A DNA stretch of 64,000 nucleotides from Armigeres subalbatus (Eukaryota; Arthropoda; Insecta; Diptera; Culicidae): positions 1 to 64,000 of the forward strand of contig NW_026943240.1 in assembly GCF_024139115.2 (NCBI RefSeq). The letters are read 5' to 3'. Positions within the stretch are counted from its first letter, which is position 1. Each line of letters begins with the position of its first letter. Below, piece after piece: positions 11,624 through 21,593 of this stretch. The position numbers and the translations under genes are program-made. The notes beneath the pieces were generated by a model. That model was not told the origin of the DNA and made no database searches. It saw only the letters and a program-made list of their open reading frames with translations.

Positions 11624-14303
11624 CTAGATTGGAACTAGCGCCCTAATTGGAGCCTGATCCGAATGCAAGCAACGAACCCTAATCTTTTTTTTACACTCAC
11701 CAAAGCGTTCATGTAAGGTTTTTATCCCGGCCAGACGGTGGACCTCGGATGTTCTTGTCCTGGTAGGGGTTTTGAGGATCATCCTCAGGAATTTGTTTTG
11801 GACCCGTTGAAGTTTGAGGTGGTGGGTTTTAGCGCAGCTCTCCCAGACCGGCATGCCATATTCGATCACAGGGAGGATGATTTGCTTGTAGACAGCAAGC
11901 TTATTTTTCAGGGACAATGACGACCGGCGGTTGATCAAAGGGTACAGGAGTTTCAACAAGACGTTACACTTTGTCACCGTTTTGTCAACCTGTTGCCTGA
12001 AAATAAGCTTGCTGTCGAGGGTCAAGCCCAGGTAGCCGGCCTCATTGGCCCATTCCACAGTCGTGCCATTGAGGATGATTTTACAGTCCCCAGGCGGAAC
12101 AAGTTTAGGGGATTTGGAGTGGGCGAAAATGATGACCTGGGTCTTCGCCGCGTTGATACAGATCTTCCAGCTGGTGAGGTACTCTGTCAGGGCATCCAGG
12201 CCTCGTTGGAGTTTTGCCACTAGCGCTCTGATCACTCTACCGTTGTAGACGATGGATGTGTCATCTGCGAACAGAGACAGAATGCCGCCTTCTGGAGGTT
12301 CTGGCATGTCGGAGGTGAACAGATTGAAAAGCAGGGGCCTGAGGATACTGCCCTGGGGACGCCTGCGACGATGTTGTGCGCATTGGAACTCGCTCCGCTG
12401 ATTGAGACCCGGAATGTCCTTGCCGACAGGTAATTGTTGATGATTTTCACCAGGTAGCTGGGAAGATTGTAGCGTTGTAGTTTGTACACCAGGCCATCAT
12501 GCCATACATTGTCAAATGCCTTCTCGACATCGAGTAAGGCCATGGCGGATGTTTTCGAGACAAACTTGTTCCGTCTGAGGACGTTGGTAACTCGGGTCAG
12601 TTGGTGTACAGTTGATCGACCGCGTCGGAAACCAAACTGTTCCTCGAGCAAGATGTTGAGATTTTCGGCAGACTCTAGTAACCGATGATGAATAGCTTTT
12701 TCGAACAGCTTGGATAACCCTGAGAGAAGGCTGATGGGTCGATAACTTTTGGGAGAGGAAGGATCCTTCCCAGGCTTCCGGATGGGGATGACTTTCGCTG
12801 ACTTCAGGACGATGGGAAGTAGCTAAGCCGGAGACACTGATTAAAGATCAGCGAGAGGTGCTCAAAGAACGGAGCACTCATGTGTTTGAGCTCGAGATTC
12901 AGGATGCTGTCGAAGCCTGGGGCCTTCATGTTCTTCGACGATTTGATATAGGCCGTCAATTCGTCAGCTGAGATCTCCAACTCCTCCGAGAAGTCGTTGG
13001 GAATCAAATGGATGTTGTTAGCATGCACGTTGACGGCTGCTTCGTGTGGACTGACGATGTTCTGCCCAAGATTGTGTGAGCTGACGAAGTGACGACCTAT
13101 TTCAGCGACCTTCTCTGCAGGAGTTATCAAGCGATCCTTAGAGCCATTATTGTCTAGTGGGATCAAAGGTGGAATGGGCCGAGGCTTGGATTTTAGAATT
13201 TTGGTCATTTTCCAGAACGGCTTAGCATAATCTGGGAGAGTGCGGATCTTATTCGAGAAGTCGTTATTTCTGAGGTCCACCATTCTGGACTTGATAATTT
13301 TGTGATTCGATTGCAGCGTGCCTTAAGCTCAGGCAGTCCAGTACGCTGAAACTGCCTGCGAGTGACATTCCGCAATCGAATCAAATCTTTGGTGAGTGTA
13401 TCGATGTTTAAGGAGTTGCTTACCTGCCGAGCCGTCGGTACGTGTTGCTCTCGGGCCGCCGTGATCGCCTCCTCGATAGCGCACAGCTGGCGGTCGATAC
13501 TTTCCGGCGTCTCCGGACGCACCTCGTAGTCGACGGTGTTATCGACGCACTGCTGGAAACGCTGCCAGTTCACTCGGTGGTAGTTCCGCCGTAACTGTTG
13601 GTGCCGATTGACCGAGGAGCCCAGTTCCGCCACCACCGGATAGTGATCCGAACTGAGCTCCTGGTATACAACCGGCTGCGAGACGTGGTCACTCAGGTTT
13701 GTTACGTAGAGGTCGAGCGTTGCGTGGGCACCGGACCGACTCAGCCGAGTGGGGAATCCGGGCTCAGGATCGTGTAGTGGCCTTCCTCCATGTCGTTGCT
13801 CCAGATGGTGCCGTTTCGATTGCCGCGACTGTTGCCCCAGGCTTGATGTTTGGCATTCAAGTCGCCGGCAATGATATACTGGCCTTGCCTCCGCGTCAGC
13901 TTGACGATGTCCCTCCGAAGGGCAGCCGATGATCCATCGCCGGCTTTGGCCTGCGTTGGACAGTACGCCGCGATGAGCGCGATTGTGCCGACCGAAGTGG
14001 TGATTTCGACACCGATGGCCTCGATGACATTGAGCTGGAAGCTTGGAAGCAGACGACAGTTGATGTTGTAGCGAAGAGCGATGGCCACACCACCTCCCTG
14101 GTCGGCCGGTCGAGTCGCACGATGCGGAAGTCCGGGATGTTGACGTTCACCTCCGGTTTTAGGTGCGTTTCGGTGATGAACGCCACGTCTATTTCCTTCT
14201 CCTCAAGGAAATCCTTCAGCTCGATTGATTTGCTCTTTAGCGAGCAAGCGTTCCAGTTGACCAGGCCCACCCTAGCAGCCATTTTCAATGATGAACATGC
14301 CAA
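11624..14303 (-). pseudogene. ORF2 (endonuclease + reverse transcriptase) of the Jockey-like element, frameshifted
   Basis: Reading from 14303 down: endonuclease NWNACSLKSKSIELKDF, AFITETHL, then IAGDLNAKHQAWG. RT has KAPGFDSI, SYRPISLL-type block, EEQFGFRRGRSTVHQLTR, ALLDVEKAFDNVWH, VPQGS (broken) and FADDTSIVYNG at about 12253-12275, then EYGMPVW and a C-terminal LAGIKTLHER block. ORF2 overlaps the end of ORF1. I see at least five single-base losses: near 14090 (run of G before GGV), near 13755 (DSPTRL), near 13290, near 12817 (TCCTGGAAG to TCCTGAAG) and near 12355 (CCCCC to CCCC in VPQGS). Most sit in short homopolymers, so they may be genuine decay or sequencing error. Raw reads would decide. 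Confidence 0.85.
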
Positions 14304-15702
14304 GTGTGAAGACCTGGTCGAATCGGGTTTTGCAGCCGCGCAGTCGAGTGGCGAGCTGCGCGAAGATCGGCATCAGTTGCTCCGGAGTGTACAGCAGATT
14401 CTTCCGGTGGGACTGCTTCGTTCTCCGACTGCCGACGGAACCCAGGAGGAGGAAGCGGGGGCCATTCGCTGGTGGATGGTGCCGACGATGCTGGAGCTTG
14501 GACCGATGCAGCTGCCGCTGCCAGTCGCTTGTGCGGCTGTAGCGGTGGGAGTATTGGAATCACACGACGGGGAGCCAGGATGGCTGGAAAGTTCACCTCG
14601 TTGATTACAGGAACACGGTTCTTCTTCGGAATGGTCCTGGTGGAAGCCTTCTTCCGGATTTCCAGGAACTCGGCTCGCTTTGGGCAGCCCTTTGTGGTGG
14701 CCCGATGTTTGTCGCCACAGTTGGCGCACTTGGGATCGGCCACCTCCATTTTGTCGCACTCGTCCGTCGGATGGGGTTCGCCACACTTGTTGCAGCGCGG
14801 CTTCATGCGGCAGTTCCTGGTGCCGTGCCCGAAATTGAAGCAGTTGGTGCATTGCGTGACATCGCGGTGCACTGGCCGATATCGCTCCCAGTCAACGACG
14901 GTGTAATTTATAACGCCAACCAGCTTCAGGTCCTTCCAGGTAGTGGAGCCGTGCTCCAGATGGATCAGGTAAAGCTGGTCGCGATATTTCCTCGCCTTGT
15001 CGTGACGAGCGATCTTGTGGACGGCTACTGGCTTCAGTCCGCAACTTTCAAGCTCTGCTTGAGCTCTTCCTCCTTCATGTCGTGAAGTCCTCGCAGCAAA
15101 GCCTTGAGCGGCTTCGTGCCGGGGTGGTCATGAGTGTAGTACTCATACTTGTGGACCTCGAGGAACTCCACGACGGATTGATGATGGTCCCTGTTGGCCG
15201 GCATCACTTTCACGCCCTCGCTGCAGAGCCGAAAAGTACATTTCAGCCCCTTAGCGATCAGCTGGCGAATTTTCTGGCGTAAATCCGGCGGATCGCCCTT
15301 CACAAACACGGGCGGGCACTTCTCCTTCCGCTCCGGTTGCACCTGCGGCAGCTGCGATTGCTGCTTCTTTCTCTTTTTCGGCGGATTGCCGGCGTCATCA
15401 AGCAGCAACGGCGAGAACACGTTGCTCTGCAAAAGCTGCTTTGAGGGGTTACCCGCGCCTCCAAGAGCAGTGCGCTTAGGCACTTTTCCAGCGACCGAAT
15501 CGGCCACCGAGTCTCCCATGACGGGTCCGGGAGAAAATAACGCCAACGCGACAGGCGAAAACGTAAACAGCGAAAGAACGAGAAAAAACACTTCGAAAAA
15601 ATGCGCGAGCAAAAAAAAACACGTCCGTACGTGTTGCTGTCTCGAACTGGAATCTCTGACGACGAGCACACAATCCGAATTCCGTCCAATCTGTTCGAAC
15701 AC
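14285..15702 (-). pseudogene. ORF1 (gag-like, zinc-knuckle) of the Jockey-like element, frameshifted
   Basis: Starts at ATG 15702 with a basic, Ser-rich N-terminus. KKRKKQQSQ-type basic stretches follow, then a conserved block with KCTFRLCSEGVKVMP and HKYEYYTHDHPGTKPLK that resembles the PRE_C2HC-type region of Jockey ORF1 proteins. After a frameshift near 15045 it continues with three CCHC-type knuckles at about 14690-14855: CTNCFNFGHGTRNC, CNKCGEPHPTDEC and CANCGDKHRATTKGC. The C-terminus is Pro/Ser/Ala-rich. Such proteins bind the element RNA in a ribonucleoprotein. The frame break makes this copy non-functional as read. Confidence 0.82.
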
Positions 15703-15717
15703 TTCTCTCGACTGATG

Positions 15718-15730
15718 ATGGACCGAGCCG
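15718..15730 (+). repeat. Right target-site duplication (13 bp) of the Jockey-like insertion
   Basis: Exact copy of 11354-11366, marking the 5' edge of the minus-strand Jockey-like element. Confidence 0.93.
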
Positions 15731-15795
15731 AATGGAGAAGACTCTTATATACCGCACAGGCCACTTCGGCCTTAGTCTGAATAATAATAATAATC
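15731..15795 (+). mobile_element. Displaced 3' end of RTE-like copy 1 with AAT-repeat tail
   Basis: The sequence (ACCGCACAGGCCACTTCGGC, then CTTAGTCTGA and an AAT microsatellite at 15780-15794) matches the 3' end of RTE-like copy 2 (35410-35475) with few changes. It is the continuation of the element interrupted at 11366, not an independent insertion. Confidence 0.9.
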
Positions 15796-16718
15796 AGTCA
15801 CAAAAGGGCGGGGCTAACGGGCTAAATTTATTGAATACAAGAAAGCTGCTTTCCGGCGCGCGCGAGCCATTTTGATTGGGATTCCGCAAGGTGCAATTCG
15901 ACAAAATCTGATGCAGCGGATTGGACACTGCAGCACGAAAGTGCTGGTAGCACCAGTGACAATGCTGGAAAATTATTCCAAATGGTGGAGGTTTAGCGAA
16001 AAATTATCGAGTGACGGTCGAACAATTTTAACGGAAGGTGCCGACAAGCGTTTGGATGCATTTAGTTATTGGAAAGGCGCATTGGGAAAAGAAAATAGGT
16101 TCTTCTCAGGACCAGCATTTTATGGAAAGAAAGAGTTAATAGTGAAAATGAACTGTTTCGGTGGCATCGGGTTTGGCGTGGTAGCTTGGTTGCTGTTAGT
16201 GATTACATCCATTCAACAAACTTATTGCATCATCCCTTCAATCGAGCGCTTGTGATTCTGCTACCGAATAGTAGCTTTCTGACGGCGCAAAACAATTAAG
16301 TTTTGCACTTTAAAGAAAGTTTATCTCGGATTGACCTTCTTTTGTATAAAATGATGGCTCGGAAAAAACTAATTTCAATTCTAATGACTAACAGAAACCA
16401 AATAATGTTGCCAGAAAATTTCACTTTCCGCCGATGACAGCCAAATCGATGAAGACGCCAATACCTCTTCTTGGATAAATAGTTTAAGTTTTGAAAAAAC
16501 TATGTGTGATTAATTCTTCAAGTTCTCTTCACTTTGCCACGTACGTTCCCATCGCGGGCGAAATCCAAACGTTGCAAAAAAATATATTTGCGTGTGGTTT
16601 CGTACCACTCCTGATTCTGCTTAGGGTAACGGTACCAATAGTGGAGGTATTAGTAGATCCACAAAAGAAAATATTTTAAAAAAAGGTAGTTATGGGAAAT
16701 CTACTGCTTTATTATTTT
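15796..16718. other. Unassigned region with one 127-codon open frame
   Basis: No repeat family was recognised. A plus-strand frame from 15872 to 16255 is open for 127 codons (begins MIGIPQGAIRQNLMQ; hydrophobic GFGVVAWLLLVI near its end). It matches nothing I recognise, has no introns or partner genes visible, and could be chance or a piece of an unrecognised element. The rest is AT-rich. Confidence 0.25.
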
Positions 16719-16728
16719 AGTCAATAGA

Positions 16729-17019
16729 CCTTCGTCTTCTTCTTCTTCTCACATCCCCACACTGGGACAGAGCCGCCTCGCAGCTTAGTGTTCATTAAGC
16801 ACTTCCACAGTTATTAACTGCGAGGTTTCTAAGCCAGGTTACCATTTTTGCATTCGTATATCATGAGGCTAACTCGATGATACTTTAATGCCCAGAGAAG
16901 TCGAGACAATTTCCAATCCGAAAATTGTCTAGACCGGCACCGGGAATCGAACCCAGCCACCCTCAGCATGGTCTTGCTTTGTGGCCGCGCGTCTTACCTT
17001 ACGGCTAAGGAGGGCCCCA
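16729..17019 (-). mobile_element. tRNA-derived SINE, family A (Feilai-like), with TSD
   Basis: Minus-strand 5' end GGGGCCCTCCTTAGCC at 17018. Pol III box B GGTTCGATTCC is at 16943-16953 (reverse) and a box-A-like TTAGCC-GTAAG lies just 5'. The body has AATTTTCGGATTGGAAATTG and GAGGCGGCTCTGTCCCAGTG, and ends in an AAG-repeat tail. It is flanked by exact AGTCAATAGA duplications at 16719-16728 and 17020-17029. Other copies lie at 55398-55679 and 59509-59797. Feilai is a known Aedes tRNA-related SINE, but I am not certain which of the families here carries that name. Confidence 0.88.
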
Positions 17020-17084
17020 AGTCAATAGATAAACCAAAGAGCGAAGCCTTCGTGTCATTTGTAGTAGATTGCAAAAAATTTTTC

Positions 17085-17245
17085 CACTTACTTGCAAAAA
17101 TGTAAAATTTCCCCGAATGTTTCCAAAACTCAGCTTATTATTTTCCCACATAAGTCGAGAGCTTCTTATTTGAAACCTTCTAGCAGACATATTGTCACTA
17201 TGAATGGGGTTCAAATGGATTGGTCTACACTCAGCGAACTATCGA
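17085..17245 (+). pseudogene. Short remnant of a Jockey-type reverse transcriptase
   Basis: The translation CKISPNVSKTQLIIFPHKSR, then YLKPSSRHIVTMNGVQMDWS, resembles the RT region after the catalytic motif (W-K-I-x-x-N-x-x-KTQ-x-IIF ... NG-x-x-W). Only about 50 residues are recognisable. Sequence to about 17470 stays open but is not recognisable. Confidence 0.5.
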
Positions 17246-17658
17246 AATTCATAACTGGTGCCTCTTCGACTGATTATTCCAGCAACAGTGCTTCTTGTAC
17301 GCAGTTACCTTCTCAAGTATTCAAGCGTCGATGGGCGTGTGGTCTACATACCGGCCTCCCAACTCCGACATCCATGATTCGAACCCAGTCTGCCGCACTT
17401 TGCTATTGTTTAAATGAAGACAAATATGGCAACATATTGAAATTCATACCGATTCCTTGTGGCAAATTTTCATAAGGCGTTTGGTTGAAAATCATACGTC
17501 TATTTTCCTCAGTGTAGCAAAGCTAAATATTTAGAACTTTTGCTAGACCAATTAAAAAAATCGCCTAAGTAGTCTATGCTATAAAACTTGAAACATCTCT
17601 TTTTTTTGTGTTGTACTCCATAATTTTTAAAATTCTATCGAAGAAACTAAAAATATTG
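17246..17658. other. AT-rich intergenic stretch
   Basis: Nothing recognisable beyond a continuing open frame to 17475 that I regard as decayed retrotransposon or chance. Confidence 0.3.
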
Positions 17659-17905
17659 GCACATTCAAAGTTAATTGCCTATATGCCGGGTATTAAGCCA
17701 CCCGGTGTGGAAATTAATTACTATGTCTGAAACTTGATTATGCATATGTACAACATGTGATAGATTTAGTTCGGAAAAGGTATTAGAGGGTAACCCCCCT
17801 TTCGGTGGGGTTTGATCCCACGACCCCAGTTCGCATGACAGGTGCTTTCCCTACTAAGCTACGAAGGACCTCCGTCGTCCTCCGCAGCTTAGCGGGTACT
17901 GATGA
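17659..17905 (-). mobile_element. tRNA-like SINE, family D, copy 1
   Basis: On the minus strand it begins near 17904 (CATCAGTACCCGCTAAGC). It has a box-A-like TAGCTTAGTAGGGAAAGC and a box-B-like GGGATCAAACCCC, then the body ending at GCACATTCAAAG (17659 on the plus strand). The same unit recurs at 18152, exactly 493 bp further on, giving a direct duplication of the body. Confidence 0.6.
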
Positions 17906-18151
17906 AACCAAATTCCCAGCACCAGGTACCAGCCGATCTCTCGCAATACATTTTCAGAACTAACTCTCTCAAATGTATTTTTGAACACATGTCAACCAAG
18001 TAGGATGAGTATTTAGTATTGTCCGGCTCCTACACACTTGCTTCATCAGCAACGGCGCTCAATGAAGTAGGGATGTGTGAGGTTGTGCCAGTTTGGTCGT
18101 CAGATCCCAACACGACCACACACAAGCGAAGAGAGATCGCCACTCGAGTTC
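17906..18151. other. Spacer between family D copies
   Basis: Unique-looking sequence containing GATCTCTCGCA and CGGCTCCTACACACTTG. It may be the 5' extension of the family D element, since the second body copy follows directly at 18152. Not otherwise assigned. Confidence 0.3.
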
Positions 18152-18530
18152 AGCACATTCAAAGTTAATTGCCCATATGCCGGGTATTAAGCCACCCGGT
18201 GTGGAAATTAATAACTATGTCTGAAACATGATTATGCATATGTACAACATGTGATAGATTTAGTTCGGAAAAGGTATTGGAGGGTAACCGCCCCTTCGGT
18301 GGGGTTTGATCCCACGACCCCAGTTCGACCCCATCAGTACCCGCTAAGCTGCGGTGGACGACGGAGGTCCTTCGTAGCTTAGTAGGGAAAGCACCTGTCA
18401 TGCGAACTGGGGTCGTGGGATCAAACCCCACCGAAGGGGCGGTTACCCTCCAATACCTTTTCCGAACTAAATCTATCACATGTTGTACATATGCATAATC
18501 ATGTTTCAGACATAGTAATTAAAAATATTG
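18152..18530. mobile_element. Family D SINE in head-to-head inverted duplication
   Basis: A minus-orientation copy (18152 to about 18327, missing its tRNA-like head) is joined to a plus-orientation copy (about 18333-18525, complete head with AGCTTAGTAGGGAAAGCACC and GGGATCAAACCCC). The two halves form the perfect inverted repeat annotated separately. The result is a fold-back structure with a 75-base loop. Confidence 0.75.
18214..18516. repeat. Perfect 114-bp inverted repeat
   Basis: Arms 18214-18327 and 18403-18516 are exact reverse complements over 114 bases by my reading, with 75 bp between them. The first mismatch outward is at the AT-rich edges. Perfect identity implies a very recent origin, gene conversion, or an assembly artefact. 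Confidence 0.85.
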
Positions 18531-18876
18531 TTTACTTGACAACTTGCATGACAACGCGTTGTAAACGACAACATATCTTTTATTTTAATATTTTTTATCA
18601 TTGCTTATTGTAATTAATAATTTAATATTTTATTTATCTACATATCTATTTCTCTTTTGGGTGATTTTAAAGCTGCGGACTGTTTCTTTGGAGGGATCCC
18701 TAGCCCAAAACACATTTAGCGAAATTATTTCTGAGCTGTGTTAATTTTTGAAATAAACCCATTTTTCTCACAGCCCATCAATGTTCTAATATACATAACA
18801 TTATGATTCCTAGGGATTCAGTGTATCAATTGATAATCTACTTCCAAAACGCTCTTTACGGTTCTAAGAAAAATAA
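18531..18876. other. AT-rich intergenic stretch
   Basis: No gene or repeat recognised. Confidence 0.3.
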
Positions 18877-18878
18877 TA

Positions 18879-19023
18879 GGGGGATTCAGTTAACGGCGTA
18901 GGTTGCTGTGTATCTGTTTATGGAAATGTTTCATAGGCGATTTGAAATATGTCCCTAGTGATTGAGTGTGAAACATTTCGATAATCAGATACGCAGCAAC
19001 CTACGCCGTTAAGTGTATACCCC
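18879..19023. mobile_element. 145-bp palindromic MITE with TA duplication
   Basis: Long imperfect inverted arms (GTTAACGGCGTAGGTTGC at left; GCAACCTACGCCGTTAA at right) cover about 50 bp each, starting GGGG and ending CCCC. TA flanks lie at 18877-18878 and 19024-19025. No coding capacity. Confidence 0.8.
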
Positions 19024-19424
19024 TAATATTTATAAAATTGTTGTTCGCTAAATACTTAGTTGTATATGGTTGTACGCCACTAAAACCGCTAAATTACAAG
19101 AGTTAAATGATCTGTTACGAATCTATTACGAACCACCATAACAGCTCATGACGACAAAGATGGTATGATTCGTTCGACTTCCAGCAGTATTATGTCATCC
19201 CGTCGATTTGAAGACTTCGGATTGTTTCTAGACACCATTACTGTGTTCCAAGAGGTATTGAAAACAATATAGAAAACAACAGCTTCGTGAAGGAGACCCG
19301 GTAGTAGTGCATACCGTGAAGTTACCAGGAACAAACAATATGTTGAGAGCGAAGCTAAGACGGAAAATGTATTGAACAATTGTTTTATTTGAATATAGTT
19401 AGCTTCACCAAGCCAAGTAGTATA

Positions 19425-19968
19425 GGGTAAAATGCCCAATAGTGGACCCCCCAGTAGCGTAATTTTGCTCTTCCTGTCATAAGGCTTACAAATTTTCAAC
19501 ATATTAACACTGCTTGATATTTAACAACAAGCTCTGCATCCCCTCTTCACGATACATACATAAACCAACCAAATACACGACGTTCTTCGTTGAAATTAAC
19601 ATTTTAAAGTCTAACTGAATTCGCCGTATAGTAGACCCCCCGGGGGTCCATAATAGGAAATTGCTTTCCTATAATCGACACTTCTTTTGATTTTCATGTC
19701 CCGTTTCTGGACGTTCTTCTTCCCTATTATGGACCCCCCCCAAATATTCCTATAATGGACACTCTCGTGTTTATTTTTTAAAGAATTGTAAAAAATCACC
19801 AATTTTACTTTCCATTGCATTTCCAATGCATGTAATCAAATCATAGGACTGTAAGGTAGGTTCTCCCGATAGAATTTCATAGCAAAATGTTGACATTGTG
19901 CAGTAATAATGCAAAAATGGCTGGAGGGTCCACTATTGGTTGGGGGTCCACTATTGGGCACTTTACCC
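19425..19968. mobile_element. 544-bp MITE with TA duplication
   Basis: Left end GGGTAAAATGCCCAATAGTG and right end CACTATTGGGCACTTTACCC form inverted termini, with TA at 19423-19424 and 19969-19970. Internal copies of TATAATGGAC/TATTATGGACCCC repeat the terminal theme. The termini suggest Tc1/mariner-type mobilisation. Confidence 0.82.
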
Positions 19969-19997
19969 TACATTATGTGTTTACGTTGAAAAGATTG

Positions 19998-20350
19998 AAC
20001 CGTGGGGAACCGAAATGCGTACAATACCGAAGTCCGTCCACCTCATGAGATATTAATAAAAGAGGGCTTAATGAAATGAATTTATAAATAGTTTATCCTA
20101 CCGTGTTCATATATGCTTGTCAGTAAGATATCTAGCCATTGGAATGGAAATTAGACTTTGAAATTAAAATTGCAAAAATCGAAAACTAATCAAAACCATA
20201 CAAACGTGGAGTTTCAGGTGTCATTTGTTCGCGTTTTGATCATGATTGTATCAAAAGTGCTTGTGTTCGAATAGCAATTTGCAATGATCAAACTAAGCTC
20301 AACGGAGCATTAATCAAAGAAATCTCTTCTGAAGGTGCGTATTGAACTAG
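19998..20350 (+). repeat. Diverged dispersed repeat, copy 1
   Basis: Begins ACCGTGGGGAACCGAAATGC and continues CCGTCCACCTCAT, TTTGAAATTAAAAT and GAAGGTGCGTATT. It aligns along its length with 21594-21935. Only one terminus is recognisable. Confidence 0.6.
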
Positions 20351-21593
20351 AAGGGTTCATGGTACACTTTGCGAACGCTAAAGAAAGGTAAACAATCACG
20401 ACATTCGATTCAATTCAATTAGAAACTTTAAAAAAATATTAATCACGCTTGTTTAACGATATGATAAATAAGTCAACGTTTTAAGGTAAAGCACTCCCCA
20501 ATACATCATGCAAGGGTCGCAATATACAATGTGTCTAGCCATTTATTCGGCCACCACTCACATTAGTCTGGAATTCAAGAGCAGCCACAACACAACACGC
20601 ACCCGTAAACTAATTATCAGCGATTTATCAAAAGAGCCCAACACGATAATGAACATGGTCCATCCCGAGTCGGCAATCATCTCAGGAAATCAATTTTTAA
20701 TGAGTAGCCACATTTATTTTGTAGATTCGTTTGCATAGGTCCTAGAAATAGAAAAAACACTCCGGATGATTTAGTTTATGATGGGGGTAGGAGTAGGACC
20801 TCAAAAAAAACTCTTCAAAAATACTAATCGTTTCAATTATGAACGCACTGCAGCTACTGATACAGATTGAAATTGAAAAAAAACCTTCGCTTGAAAATGG
20901 AAAATGGTTTTCATGGTACTTGAAGGCCATAAAGTCACTGCCTCTTGGGTAAGCTTCTTTCCTCGTCCACATAGCTTCTCGGAGCTGGTGAACAATCTGT
21001 GCTCACAAATAAATATTATAGGATAATTTATCGCTACATTAGACGCGGACCCCGAATAATGTGGGCAAGGAGAAAAAAACGCCGGAAAAGAGAAGCGGAT
21101 TTGAATTTTCTCGGTTCAATATTGGAAATTGGAGGCTGGTGGGGCGCAGTTTGGGTTGAAAGTAGCAAACAGTAAAACAGTATATATGCATAGATTTCAA
21201 AGTTATAGATGAGCGTAAGCAATGACTTAGTTTAACTATTCTGAACTTTTTAAATAAATCTTTCCTATTTTATGAAGTGATGGACGATGCCAACCGGGCC
21301 GAAAATCAGCAATGACTAGAAAGTCGTCGACTGTATAATAATGAGCTTTGCACAAACGCTTCGTTATCAGTGCATTTGCTGATGAAGAAATGTGTGTAAC
21401 TCCTAATAAGCTATTAAAATTTGTCCAAAAAAAAATCGTGGATTATGTAGTTCGCGATAAAAATATTTTCATCTTCTTCTCTTCCGTGGCTCTTCACTCT
21501 ACATTTTAGCTGGAATTTGGTGTACTTTTATACATAGTGTTTTGTTAGCGTTTCCAAAATACTTATTATGTTTTAATACTTGCATGTCGAGTA
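20351..21593. other. AT-rich intergenic stretch
   Basis: No gene or recognised repeat. Small open frames at 20508 and 20742-20972 lack coding character. Confidence 0.3.

Larger units (their letters stand above)
11367..15717 (-). mobile_element. Jockey-like non-LTR retrotransposon, full length, inserted in RTE-like copy 1
   Basis: The 4351-bp element lies on the minus strand between exact 13-bp duplications. Its 5' end begins CATCAGTCGAGAGAAG at 15717. Its 3' end is a short CTA/TAC-type repeat (TAG units on the plus strand, 11367-11386). It encodes a gag-like ORF1 with zinc knuckles and an ORF2 with endonuclease and RT. No RNase H is seen, which fits Jockey/CR1-type elements. A TTA microsatellite lies in the 3'UTR near 11479-11500. 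Complete ends show it was a full-length insertion; it has since lost both reading frames. Confidence 0.88.

Noticed and set aside
15717..15795. Separate, very short RTE-like insertion next to the Jockey-like element
   Set aside because: The 13-bp duplication and continuity with 11366 show it is the displaced 3' end of copy 1.
16943..16953. Box-B motifs that could mark real tRNA genes (also at 23882, 46823, 55465, 59572, 62773)
   Set aside because: Each belongs to a longer SINE with body and tail; acceptor stems do not close as in tRNA genes.
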